Origin: Epilithonimonas xixisoli
Lineage (GTDB): Bacteria; Bacteroidota; Bacteroidia; Flavobacteriales; Weeksellaceae
DNA: 64,000 nucleotides
NCBI RefSeq assembly: GCF_004365655.1
Contig: NZ_SOEO01000002.1
Span: forward strand, 744,001 to 808,000
Direction: 5' to 3'
A program made the position numbers and the translations under genes. Positions 26,762 to 34,699 of the stretch are shown here, one piece after another (position 1 is the stretch's first letter; each line of letters starts with the position of its first letter). The notes beneath the pieces were generated by a model. That model saw nothing but the letters and a program-made list of their open reading frames with translations, ran no database searches and was not told the DNA's origin.

Positions 26762-27376
26762 TTAAAAATTAAAACGATAAGCTAAACTAAAGTTGAGAAG
26801 CAATGCCTTGGAGTAATATTTTTCGATATCCGGATTTTGGTTTCCGATTTTGGCATTGTAAAAATTGAGTTTTGTTCCGAAAACCACTTGCTGAAAACCC
26901 TCATTGTCAATTGTATAAATTGCCTTCGCTCCAAAATGTAGCCCACCATTTCCTTCATTGAATTTCCCAGAATTGTCCAAGTAAGGACTTTTCATCCGAT
27001 AAGTGCTGTAACCAACCATTTCCTCGACGAAAAATTCTTCCGAGATTTTGTCTTTATGGAAAACGTACCAATCAAAATTATTCATCGATGGTGCGCCGAG
27101 ATAGCCGAAAGTGTCGCGGTCTTTGATGCTGGCGAGGAAATAAGTGTATTCTACACCCAATCCGAAATTCTTGTAAAGATTGGTGTTTAATCCAACGCCA
27201 AATCCGTAAAAGTAGCCAAATGCATTGCTTAGAAAATTGTTGCCAAGCGATGTCATCACTTTCACGTGCGGGTCTGCGGAGAATGTCACTTTTTCTGTCC
27301 AGCTTTGTTTTCTTCGTTGTGCAGAAACAGAAATGGAAAATATGATAATGAAAAAAAGAATAGATTTTTTTATCAT
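26762..27376 (-). CDS. Predicted outer membrane beta-barrel protein
   Basis: A 204-residue protein with a signal peptide (residues 1-19, ending SVSAQ). A set of amphipathic strands follows with glycine/aromatic patterns such as FYGFGVGLNTNLYKNFGLG and LLNFSLAYRFNF; the final Phe is typical of BamA-recognised barrels. The length suits an eight-stranded barrel. I do not recognise a specific family. It overlaps the upstream lipoprotein gene by the ATGA arrangement, so the two are translationally coupled and likely form an envelope pair. Confidence 0.7.
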   Translation of the reverse strand: MIKKSILFFIIIFSISVSAQRRKQSWTEKVTFSADPHVKVMTSLGNNFLSNAFGYFYGFGVGLNTNLYKNFGLGVEYTYFLASIKDRDTFGYLGAPSMNNFDWYVFHKDKISEEFFVEEMVGYSTYRMKSPYLDNSGKFNEGNGGLHFGAKAIYTIDNEGFQQVVFGTKLNFYNAKIGNQNPDIEKYYSKALLLNFSLAYRFNF

Positions 27377-27750
27377 TTCAAAGTAATATCATTAAAAATA
27401 ACATAAGTCATTCCATCTGGAATCTCGATGCTCAAGGAATCTGCGGAGATTTTGCAACCAACGGTTTCTGTAGAAAAAGATTTGATTTTGAAATTTTTCA
27501 GTTGCAGTTTGTAAGCCCCTTTGTTGTATGGTCCGGCCAAGACAAAACTTCCACTCTCTTTGGGGTAGCTTTCTGCAATTATTTTTTTATCAACGGTGAG
27601 ATGGATTGGATTTTCCAGAAATTTCCCATCGGAATAAGTGAATTTTCCTTCCACATAAGCGCGGAAAACATTGGCCTCATCATCTTTGCATTGTACAAAA
27701 ACAAGTGATGAAATCAGAAAAAGGGATAATATTTTGAAAAATAATTTCAA
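27373..27750 (-). CDS. Hypothetical lipoprotein with a probable TTG start
   Basis: No ATG stands at the 5' end of this frame. I place the start at a TTG (27748-27750), which gives a 125-residue protein beginning with a lipoprotein signal: a hydrophobic stretch ends FVQC, with the lipidated Cys at residue 21. A further in-frame TTG at 27807 would add 19 residues ahead of the signal and is less likely. The mature part is a small beta-rich domain (YVEGKFTYSDGKF, SGSFVLAGPYNKGAYKLQL) like periplasmic carboxypeptidase-regulatory-type sandwiches. Its stop overlaps the start of the downstream barrel gene by four bases. Function unknown. Confidence 0.6.
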   Translation of the reverse strand: MKLFFKILSLFLISSLVFVQCKDDEANVFRAYVEGKFTYSDGKFLENPIHLTVDKKIIAESYPKESGSFVLAGPYNKGAYKLQLKNFKIKSFSTETVGCKISADSLSIEIPDGMTYVIFNDITLK

Positions 27751-27876
27751 ATGTTCATAGTTTTGGAATTGTAAAAATAACGATATTTTGATGGTTTTTA
27801 TTTTCAAGATTCGTTTTGAGATAAAAATATAATTTTTTCGTAGTTTCAGAGTTCATATTTTAAATCATCAATCCAA

Positions 27877-28419
27877 ATGAAAAAACTAATTTCCACATTG
27901 TTCCTAATGTCTTGTTCGTTCGTATTCGCCCAAGAGATTTTCCCGCCAATTGTCCCACCAAAAATAACTTACAGAAATCTGAATTCTAAAAAAGAAGCGT
28001 TGGTAGAGAAGAAAATATTTCCAATGGGCGATTTCAAAGATTTGAATTTCCAAAAAATCATTCTCAAAAATCTATCGGATAACTCCAGCGTTGCGGTTTT
28101 TGCAATAATGACACAGTTCGAAACTTTCGATAATATTTCCAAAAGAACCATCACTTTTGAGAAAGATGAACTGGCGAAGTTGATTCAATCTTTGCAGACA
28201 ATGGAACAAAATTCCAGTACCAATCCGGAGCAATCCACCAAATTCAAATACACAACGAAAGACGGAATCGAGATAGGAAGCGTTTACAATTCATCTCAAA
28301 AACTGTGGGAAAATTACATCAATATGTCGTCTGTGATTTCGATGAGCATTATCACATTCAATACAAAAGAGTTGAAAGAACTTGTTCAACTTTTGAAAAA
28401 AGCGGAGAAAAGTTTGTAG
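27877..28419 (+). CDS. Hypothetical exported protein
   Basis: A 180-residue protein with a clear signal peptide (residues 1-18, ending FVFAQ). The mature part begins with a proline-rich segment (IFPPIVPPKITYRN). It then has mixed alpha/beta sequence with a Lys/Glu-rich C-terminal helix (TKELKELVQLLKKAEKSL). I do not recognise the family. It is probably monocistronic: a hairpin with a T-run follows 50 bases after its stop, before mfd. Confidence 0.6.
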   Translation: MKKLISTLFLMSCSFVFAQEIFPPIVPPKITYRNLNSKKEALVEKKIFPMGDFKDLNFQKIILKNLSDNSSVAVFAIMTQFETFDNISKRTITFEKDELAKLIQSLQTMEQNSSTNPEQSTKFKYTTKDGIEIGSVYNSSQKLWENYINMSSVISMSIITFNTKELKELVQLLKKAEKSL

Positions 28420-28452
28420 CAATCTCAGTTTCAGATAAAATTCAAAAAAGAC

Positions 28453-28460
28453 TATCTTTG
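28453..28460 (+). promoter_or_regulatory. Promoter-like element upstream of mfd
   Basis: TATCTTTG matches TAnnTTTG exactly and lies 105 bases before the mfd ATG. It stands ahead of the hairpin at 28471-28502, so a transcript from here would carry that hairpin in its leader. Confidence 0.45.
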
Positions 28461-28470
28461 TAACCAATAA

Positions 28471-28502
28471 CGATTCCGAAATATTTCTCGGAATCGCTTT
28501 TT
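28471..28502 (+). terminator. Hairpin with T-run between the hypothetical gene and mfd
   Basis: Perfect 9-bp arms CGATTCCGA (28471-28479) and TCGGAATCG (28488-28496) are followed by CTTTTTG. It looks like an intrinsic terminator of the gene ending at 28419; it could also act as an attenuator for mfd. Confidence 0.7.
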
Positions 28503-28526
28503 GCGTTTGTATCAAATTTAAAAAAG

Positions 28527-28548
28527 TCTTTCTCCTTTTGGAGAGAGA
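28527..28548 (+). repeat. Inverted repeat immediately upstream of mfd
   Basis: TCTTTCTCC and GGAGAGAGA form a 9-bp stem (one T-G pair) around TTTT. A purine-rich TAGAGAGAGG follows, ending 5 bases before the mfd ATG. The sequence resembles short dispersed intergenic repeats of flavobacteria; copy number cannot be seen here. Confidence 0.5.
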
Positions 28549-28564
28549 TTTAGAGAGAGGAAAA

Positions 28565-31500
28565 ATGGAATTAAAAAAAATCAATCAAAATCTTTTGCCG
28601 GACTTGCTTCAGAAACAATTCGGGAGTGAGATTTTTTCACAAATATCAACGCATCAGCACATTTCTGTCAAAGGAAGTGCAGGTTCTGCGGTTTCAATTT
28701 TGACGTCGGAACTTTTTTTGACTCGGAACAAAATAATTCTTTATTTGCTTGATGACAAGGAAGATGCACTTTATGTAAATGCAGAAATGGAAGATTTGAT
28801 AGGAAAAGAAAACGTGCTTTATTTTCCTGCAACTCATTTGGAACCTTATCAAGTTGAGAAAACGCAGAATGCGAATTTGGTTTTAAGAACTGAAGTTATT
28901 AATAAACTGAATTCGGGGAAATCGCCAAAAGTGATTGTAGCTTTCGTTGGCGCATTGTCGGAAAAAGTTTTGAAGAAAGAAGATTTTTCGGCGATTTCTC
29001 ATCACATCAAAGTCGGTGACCAATTGGATTTTGATTTTGTGGATGAGTTGCTGAACCATTATCAATTCAATCAAACGGATTTTGTTTCCGAGCCTGGAGA
29101 ATTCTCTGTCCGAGGTGGAATTGTGGATGTTTTTTCTTTTTCTAATGAGAAGCCTTATCGCATCACATTTTTCGGAAATGAGGTGGAAAGCATCAAAACT
29201 TTTGATATAGAATCTCAACTTTCGATTGATAAAATCACGGATTTTCAGCTGGTTTCCAATATGAATTTTTCGGTTTCGGGAAGCAAGGTTTCGTTTCTTG
29301 ATATTTTGCCAGATGACAGTTTTCTGGTTTCGAAGAATCTTTTTGTTTCCAATAAAAGAATCAGAGATTTCTACGAAAAATCATTAGAAAAATTCGAGAC
29401 TCTAAGCAAAGACATCAAGCACAGAACGCCTCAGGAATTATTCATATCAGAACCTGAATTTCAGAATAAATTAATCAAATTCAAAACCATTGATTTCAGT
29501 TCGCAGGTTTTCAATTTGCCTAAAATCAAAACTTTAGAACTCAGCCAAACGCAACAGCCGAGCTTTCATAAGAATTTTGAAATGTTGATTCAGGATTTGG
29601 AAGAAAAGCAAAATCAGGGTTTTGATACTTGGATTTCTTTTTCATCGGAAAAGCAAAAGGAAAGATTAGAATCGATTTTTGAAGAACTGGAACACGAGAT
29701 TCCGTTCAAAAGTTTCAAATCGGAACTTCACGAAGGTTTTGTAGATTCTGAAAACAAAATTTTGGTTTATACAGACCACCAGATTTTTGACAGATACCAA
29801 AGATACAAATCCAAAGACACTTTTGCCAAGTCGGAGCAACTGACACTCAAAGATTTAATGTCTTTGAAAGTGGGCGATTACATTGCGCATATCGACCACG
29901 GAATCGGGAAATTTATGGGATTGGTGAAGGTGAATAACGATGGGAAAATCCAGGAATGTTTCAAACTGAGTTATAAAAATGGAGATTTACTTTATGTAAG
30001 TATTCATTCCCTTCATAAGATTTCAAAATATAACGGACCAGACGGAAAAGAAATCGTCCTCAGCAAACTCGGTTCACCCGCTTGGAAGTCACTGAAACAG
30101 AAGACAAAAGCTAGAGTTAAGCAGATTGCATTTGATTTGATTAAATTATATGCTCAGAGAAAAACGGCGAAAGGATTTCAATATTCGCCGGATTCTTATC
30201 TTCAAAATGAGTTGGAAGCGAGTTTCCTTTACGAAGATACTCCCGACCAGGAAAAAGCGACTTTGGACGTGAAAAAAGATATGGAAGATGAAGGCGTGAT
30301 GGACCGATTAATTTGTGGCGATGTTGGATTTGGGAAGACAGAAGTGGCGATTCGTGCGGCGTTCAAAGCGGCGACGGACAGCAAACAGGTGGCGATTTTG
30401 GTTCCGACGACGATTCTCGCTTTCCAGCATTACAGAAGTTTCAAAGAACGATTGAAGGATTTCCCAGTTAATATTTCTTATTTGAATCGATTCCGAACTG
30501 CGAAACAAAAATCTGAAACTTTGGCAGGTTTGAAAGATGGGAAACTCGACATCGTGATTGGAACACACCAATTGGTTTCGGATAAAGTGAAATTCAAAAA
30601 TCTTGGATTGTTGATTATCGATGAGGAACACAAATTCGGCGTTTCGGTAAAAGATAAATTAAAGACGATGAAAACCAATGTCGATACATTGACATTGACA
30701 GCAACACCAATTCCGAGAACTTTGCAATTCTCTTTGATGGCAGCGCGAGATTTATCCGTGATTAAAACGCCTCCGCCAAACCGTCAGCCTGTTGAGACGA
30801 GCATTGTTGGCTTTAATGAAGAGATTTTGCGTGATGCGATTTCATACGAATTGCAAAGAGACGGACAGGTTTATTTCATCAATAACAGAATCGAAAATCT
30901 GAAAGATATTGCAGGCTTGATCCAAAGATTGGTTCCTGATGCAAGAGTGATTACAGGTCACGGACAAATGGACGGGAAACAAATGGAACAAAATATCCTT
31001 GATTTTATGGAAGGGAAATATGATGTTCTGGTCGCAACAACAATCGTAGAAAGTGGCGTGGACGTTCCAAATGCGAATACGATTTTTATTAATGATGCTC
31101 ATAGATTTGGAATGGCAGATTTACATCAGATGCGTGGTAGAGTTGGGCGAAGCAACAGAAAAGCGTTTTGTTATCTCATCACGCCTCCGTTTGATATGAT
31201 GACTTCTGACGCGAGAAAACGTTTGGAAGCGATTGAACAATTCTCGGATTTAGGAAGTGGTTTCCAGATTGCGATGAAGGATTTGGAAATCCGTGGAGCT
31301 GGAGATTTGTTGGGTGGAGAGCAGAGTGGATTTATCAACGAAATGGGATTTGAAACTTATCAGAAAATGATGCAGGAAGCTTTGGAAGAATTGAAAGACG
31401 ATGAGAATTTTGAAAATCTTTTCGAAAATGAAGAAGATAGAAATAAGCTCATCAAATCCACAAAAGAAGTCAACATCGACACCGATTTGGAATTGATGTT

Positions 31501-31912
31501 GCCCGATGATTACGTGAGTTCAACTGAAGAGCGTTTGTCACTTTATCAAAAATTGGCGGATATTCAGAATGCAATTGACCTTTCGAAATTTGAAAATGAG
31601 TTGAAAGACCGATTTGGAGATTTGCCAAGTGAGGCGATTAATCTTTTGAAATCTGTAGAATTGAAGTGGCTGGCGGCGGAAATTGGATTTGATAAACTGG
31701 TAGTGAAGAACAAAGTTTTCCTCGGCTATTTCCCTGCGAATCCGCAGGATAAATTTTACCAAAGCGAGAAATTCAAAAAAATAATTGCCTACCTCACACA
31801 AAATCCAAAGCAAGCGACGTTAAAAGAAAAGAACAACCAGCTGATGATGAGAAAGGATAATGTGAAAAATGTGGATGAGGTGAATCTGGTTTTGAATAGG
31901 ATTTTGGCTTAA
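28565..31912 (+). CDS. mfd: Transcription-repair coupling factor Mfd
   Basis: Using the ATG at 28565 the protein has 1115 residues, near the family's usual length. Mfd recognises RNA polymerase stalled at DNA damage, displaces it by ATP-driven DNA translocation and recruits UvrA. The N-terminal UvrB-like module is followed by the RNA polymerase interaction domain (VGDYIAHIDHGIGKF). The translocase core has Walker A GFGKTE near 586 and the Walker B DEEH near 686. GHGQMDGKQ and QMRGRVGRSNRKAF mark the RecG-like region, and a C-terminal regulatory domain is present. The upstream ATG at 28538 adds only nine residues from a repeat. Confidence 0.96.
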   Translation: MELKKINQNLLPDLLQKQFGSEIFSQISTHQHISVKGSAGSAVSILTSELFLTRNKIILYLLDDKEDALYVNAEMEDLIGKENVLYFPATHLEPYQVEKTQNANLVLRTEVINKLNSGKSPKVIVAFVGALSEKVLKKEDFSAISHHIKVGDQLDFDFVDELLNHYQFNQTDFVSEPGEFSVRGGIVDVFSFSNEKPYRITFFGNEVESIKTFDIESQLSIDKITDFQLVSNMNFSVSGSKVSFLDILPDDSFLVSKNLFVSNKRIRDFYEKSLEKFETLSKDIKHRTPQELFISEPEFQNKLIKFKTIDFSSQVFNLPKIKTLELSQTQQPSFHKNFEMLIQDLEEKQNQGFDTWISFSSEKQKERLESIFEELEHEIPFKSFKSELHEGFVDSENKILVYTDHQIFDRYQRYKSKDTFAKSEQLTLKDLMSLKVGDYIAHIDHGIGKFMGLVKVNNDGKIQECFKLSYKNGDLLYVSIHSLHKISKYNGPDGKEIVLSKLGSPAWKSLKQKTKARVKQIAFDLIKLYAQRKTAKGFQYSPDSYLQNELEASFLYEDTPDQEKATLDVKKDMEDEGVMDRLICGDVGFGKTEVAIRAAFKAATDSKQVAILVPTTILAFQHYRSFKERLKDFPVNISYLNRFRTAKQKSETLAGLKDGKLDIVIGTHQLVSDKVKFKNLGLLIIDEEHKFGVSVKDKLKTMKTNVDTLTLTATPIPRTLQFSLMAARDLSVIKTPPPNRQPVETSIVGFNEEILRDAISYELQRDGQVYFINNRIENLKDIAGLIQRLVPDARVITGHGQMDGKQMEQNILDFMEGKYDVLVATTIVESGVDVPNANTIFINDAHRFGMADLHQMRGRVGRSNRKAFCYLITPPFDMMTSDARKRLEAIEQFSDLGSGFQIAMKDLEIRGAGDLLGGEQSGFINEMGFETYQKMMQEALEELKDDENFENLFENEEDRNKLIKSTKEVNIDTDLELMLPDDYVSSTEERLSLYQKLADIQNAIDLSKFENELKDRFGDLPSEAINLLKSVELKWLAAEIGFDKLVVKNKVFLGYFPANPQDKFYQSEKFKKIIAYLTQNPKQATLKEKNNQLMMRKDNVKNVDEVNLVLNRILA

Positions 31913-31931
31913 AAGATTTATTTTAAAAAAC

Positions 31932-31939
31932 TAACTTTG
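31932..31939 (+). promoter_or_regulatory. Promoter of the lipoprotein gene
   Basis: TAACTTTG matches TAnnTTTG exactly, 19 bases before the ATG at 31958, and supports that start over the in-frame ATG at 31937. Confidence 0.6.
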
Positions 31940-31957
31940 CAAACAGAAAATCAAACA

Positions 31958-32833
31958 ATGAAAAATATATTTTATTATCTCACACTTGTCTTCGGATTTC
32001 TAATGCTGTCGGCCTGTGTTCCCAGCCAGGATGATAGTGGCGACTTACTGAAAGGTGTGGAATATGGAACCAATACAAATGACGGCGGGACGAATGCTGT
32101 CATCAAGAATATTAACAAAGTCACGACCGTTGATATGGACGGTGAAAAAGTCGTTGCAACCTATGTTTACACCAACAAAAGGATTACAAGCGTTACTTCG
32201 GACGATAATTCTTTTAAATATACAATTTCGTACAGCGGGAATGACGTCAGCAAAGTTGATTATGAAGCAGTGGACTTCAGTGGTGAGAAAACCTTAAACA
32301 GTCAGGATTTGACTTATGACTCAGCAAAGAAGCTCGTATCTTCCACAGGAACCAACAAAGTGAACGGCGCTTTGGTTTATAACTCGACAACCACTTACAA
32401 TTACAATGGGGATAAGATCAAAAACATCATTACCAAAGTAAAAGACGAAAGCAATACCACGGAATTGTTTACCATCCAAACAGATTACACATTCAATAAC
32501 GCCAATGTTTCTGGGATGAAATTCTCCATCAAATTAGCGCCAGGTGGGCCAATTACGATGACTCCGATTGAGATTTTGACGGCATTCAGCAATTTTGATA
32601 ATAAGAAAAACCCTCTTAATACTTTGCCAATGGCTTTCAAGCTGGTAAGTTCTCATTTTGATTTGGAAAACAATTTGGTTTCCGGATTTTCTGCCAACAA
32701 TGCCAGAACAATGAAGGTGACGACCAATGCAGAATCTATCACGGCAACACTCAATTATCTCTATGATGCAGATGGTTATCCAACACTCGGAACTTCTGCA
32801 AACGGAACAGTTGCTTTTGAATACGTAAAATAA
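31958..32833 (+). CDS. Hypothetical lipoprotein with repeat-like beta strands
   Basis: A 291-residue lipoprotein with lipobox LSAC and lipidated Cys20. The mature part shows repeated short strands with YT, YNGDKIKNI and YDADGYPT elements, resembling the beta-solenoid style of DUF4595/YD-repeat-like Bacteroidota lipoproteins. An Asp/Gly/Thr-rich linker follows the lipidation site. It probably resides in the outer membrane; function is unknown. The pth gene starts 14 bases after its stop, so the two may be co-transcribed from the promoter at 31932-31939. Confidence 0.68.
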   Translation: MKNIFYYLTLVFGFLMLSACVPSQDDSGDLLKGVEYGTNTNDGGTNAVIKNINKVTTVDMDGEKVVATYVYTNKRITSVTSDDNSFKYTISYSGNDVSKVDYEAVDFSGEKTLNSQDLTYDSAKKLVSSTGTNKVNGALVYNSTTTYNYNGDKIKNIITKVKDESNTTELFTIQTDYTFNNANVSGMKFSIKLAPGGPITMTPIEILTAFSNFDNKKNPLNTLPMAFKLVSSHFDLENNLVSGFSANNARTMKVTTNAESITATLNYLYDADGYPTLGTSANGTVAFEYVK

Positions 32834-32846
32834 TTTTTTTTTCAGA

Positions 32847-33410
32847 ATGAAATATCTTATCGTCGGAATCGGGAACAAAGGGGAAGAATATGCAGAAACG
32901 CGACACAATATTGGTTTCAAAGTAGCTGAGAAAATTGCCGAGAAGATAGAAGCGCCTTTCAAATCTTCCAACTTTGGACTGTTGGCAGAAGGAAAATATA
33001 AAGGCAGAAAAGTCTTCGTCCTGAAACCAGATACTTATGTCAATCTCTCTGGAAACGCAGTAAAATTCTGGATGCAGAAAGAGAATATTCCTCTGGAAAA
33101 TATCTTGATTATTACGGATGATCTGGCTTTGCCATTCGGTTCTTTGAGAATGAAGATGAAAGGTTCGGATGCGGGACACAACGGTTTGAAAAGCATCCAA
33201 TCACAACTCAACACTCAGAATTATCCAAGACTGAGATTTGGAATCTCTGCGGAATTTTCTGAAGGTAAACAAGCCGATTATGTTCTCGGAAAATGGAATG
33301 AGGAGGAAAAAGAAAAACTCTCCGAAAGAATCGAAAAGTTTTCCAATGCTAGTTTATCTTTCGTTTTTGCAGGCATTCAAAATACAATGACTGCGTTCAA
33401 CGGGAAGTAA
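32847..33410 (+). CDS. pth: Peptidyl-tRNA hydrolase
   Basis: A 187-residue Pth of standard length. It releases peptides from peptidyl-tRNAs that fall off ribosomes and recycles the tRNA. Visible signatures are VGIGNKGEEYAETRHNIGF (7-24), which places Asn10 and the catalytic His20. Further ones are TYVNLSGNAV and the DDLALPFGSLRMKMKGSDAGHNG block, with the conserved Asp and the tRNA-binding GxGHNG-like loop. Its stop lies one base from the stop of the converging gene at 33412, with no terminator between them. Confidence 0.95.
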   Translation: MKYLIVGIGNKGEEYAETRHNIGFKVAEKIAEKIEAPFKSSNFGLLAEGKYKGRKVFVLKPDTYVNLSGNAVKFWMQKENIPLENILIITDDLALPFGSLRMKMKGSDAGHNGLKSIQSQLNTQNYPRLRFGISAEFSEGKQADYVLGKWNEEEKEKLSERIEKFSNASLSFVFAGIQNTMTAFNGK

Positions 33411-33411
33411 A

Positions 33412-33813
33412 TTATTTCTTTATAAATTTAGCCGAAGTCGAAGTACCATCTTCGAAATCAACTTTCACAATATAATTTCCTGCTTTCAGTTTTTTCTCAT
33501 TGAGAAGTGCTTTGGAGGATGTTTGTATTAATGTTCCATCTTCTGAATAAACAGAAGCAGTCTTCAGTTTTTTGTTTTCGTAAGTTACAACCACTTCTTT
33601 TTCAGAAATAGAATTGTTTATAGTATCAGAACTATTGCTTGTAACTTTTGAATGTGGGATGAAAGGTTTCGTTTCTAACAAATCCCCGTGACCATAAGAA
33701 AGCACATTGCTAGAAAGAGCTAAATCTGCGGACGTATATTTAGGTTCAGAGGTCAGACTTTGACCGAACGCCATGGTAGATGCGCCCAGTAGAAAAATTA
33801 TTTTTTTCATCAT
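33412..33813 (-). CDS. Short exported protein made mostly of a T9SS-like C-terminal domain
   Basis: A 133-residue protein with a signal peptide (ending AFGQ). A linker of about 50 residues rich in Ser, Asn and Thr precedes a C-terminal domain of type A T9SS character. That domain reads VVTYENKKLKTASVYSEDG to LKAGNYIVKVDFEDGTS, and the end is AKFIKK. Almost nothing but sorting domain remains, so it may be a mini-cargo or a leftover. The start (33811-33813) is chosen because a promoter match lies just upstream. Converges with pth. Confidence 0.7.
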   Translation of the reverse strand: MMKKIIFLLGASTMAFGQSLTSEPKYTSADLALSSNVLSYGHGDLLETKPFIPHSKVTSNSSDTINNSISEKEVVVTYENKKLKTASVYSEDGTLIQTSSKALLNEKKLKAGNYIVKVDFEDGTSTSAKFIKK

Positions 33814-33825
33814 TGTTTGTTTGTG

Positions 33826-33833
33826 CAAAAATA
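33826..33833 (-). promoter_or_regulatory. Promoter of the short T9SS-like protein gene
   Basis: On the minus strand TATTTTTG matches TAnnTTTG and is followed by CACAAAC; it lies 12 bases before the ATG at 33813. Confidence 0.6.
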
Positions 33834-33926
33834 CTCAATCAAATTTGATTCCAAAAACATATTGCTGTGGTATGCATAATTGTTTTTTGTTCGATTAAAT
33901 CAGCACTTTTTTCATCAAAAAAATAA

Positions 33927-33958
33927 GTAAGCCGGATAAAATAAATTACCCGGCCTAC
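33927..33958 (-). terminator. Terminator of the SulP-carbonic anhydrase operon
   Basis: GTAAGCCGG (33927-33935) pairs with CCGGCCTAC (33950-33958) with one A-C mismatch, and T-rich sequence follows on the minus strand. It lies 34 bases past the stop at 33992. Confidence 0.65.
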
Positions 33959-33991
33959 AAACCTAATTAATTGTATGAAAAAAAATGTTTT

Positions 33992-34627
33992 CTATATCCA
34001 GCTTACGACGCCTGTTTCAACGTCATAATTTGCACCCACGATTTTGATTTTGCCATCCTCTTCCATTTTTCTCAAAGTAGAACTTTGTTTGCGGATTTCT
34101 TCTATCGCGTGTTTTACGTTATGGTGATTCAGTCTTTCCAAAAGATCTTCGTTTTTGGAAGAGCGCTCTTCACCATCGTTGATGATGTTTTTGATGATGG
34201 GATCAAAATGCCCGATCAAATGATTCAAGTTATCCATTCCCATACCTTCGATTGCAGCGGCGTCCAAACCTCCTTTCAAGGCGCCACATTTTGTGTGACC
34301 TAGTACAACTACCAGTTTGGAACCTGCTACATTACAGCCAAATTCCATAGATCCAAGAATGTCCTGATTCACAAAATTTCCTGCAATTCTTACACTGAAA
34401 ATATCTCCTAAACCTTGATCGAAAATTAATTCCGCAGAAGTACGGCTGTCGATACAGCTTAGAACCACAGCAAACGGCCATTGTCCTGCGCGCGTATCAT
34501 TCACCTGAGCCAATAGGTCTCTGTTGGCTTTTAGGTTGTTTACAAATCTTGCGTTTCCTTCTTGTAAGATTTCTAATGCTTTCTCCGGTGTAATTGTAGA
34601 TTGTGTTTCGGAAGTATGTGCTTTCAT
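33992..34627 (-). CDS. Beta-class carbonic anhydrase (first of two)
   Basis: A 211-residue beta-carbonic anhydrase that interconverts CO2 and bicarbonate. The zinc ligands are visible as Cys58, His111 and Cys114, and the Asp60-Arg62 dyad is in SCIDSR. No signal peptide is evident. It follows the SulP transporter gene by 72 bases in the same direction. SulP transporters fused or linked to carbonic anhydrase are known, so the arrangement suggests that transported bicarbonate is equilibrated on arrival. It is not closely similar to the second carbonic anhydrase at 36823-37500; their zinc motif spacings differ. Confidence 0.92.
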   Translation of the reverse strand: MKAHTSETQSTITPEKALEILQEGNARFVNNLKANRDLLAQVNDTRAGQWPFAVVLSCIDSRTSAELIFDQGLGDIFSVRIAGNFVNQDILGSMEFGCNVAGSKLVVVLGHTKCGALKGGLDAAAIEGMGMDNLNHLIGHFDPIIKNIINDGEERSSKNEDLLERLNHHNVKHAIEEIRKQSSTLRKMEEDGKIKIVGANYDVETGVVSWI

Positions 34628-34699
34628 ATTTTTGATTTAATATTATTAATGATAATTATGATTCCAAAATTACTTTAGAATTTGATTTTTGTTTAAATT

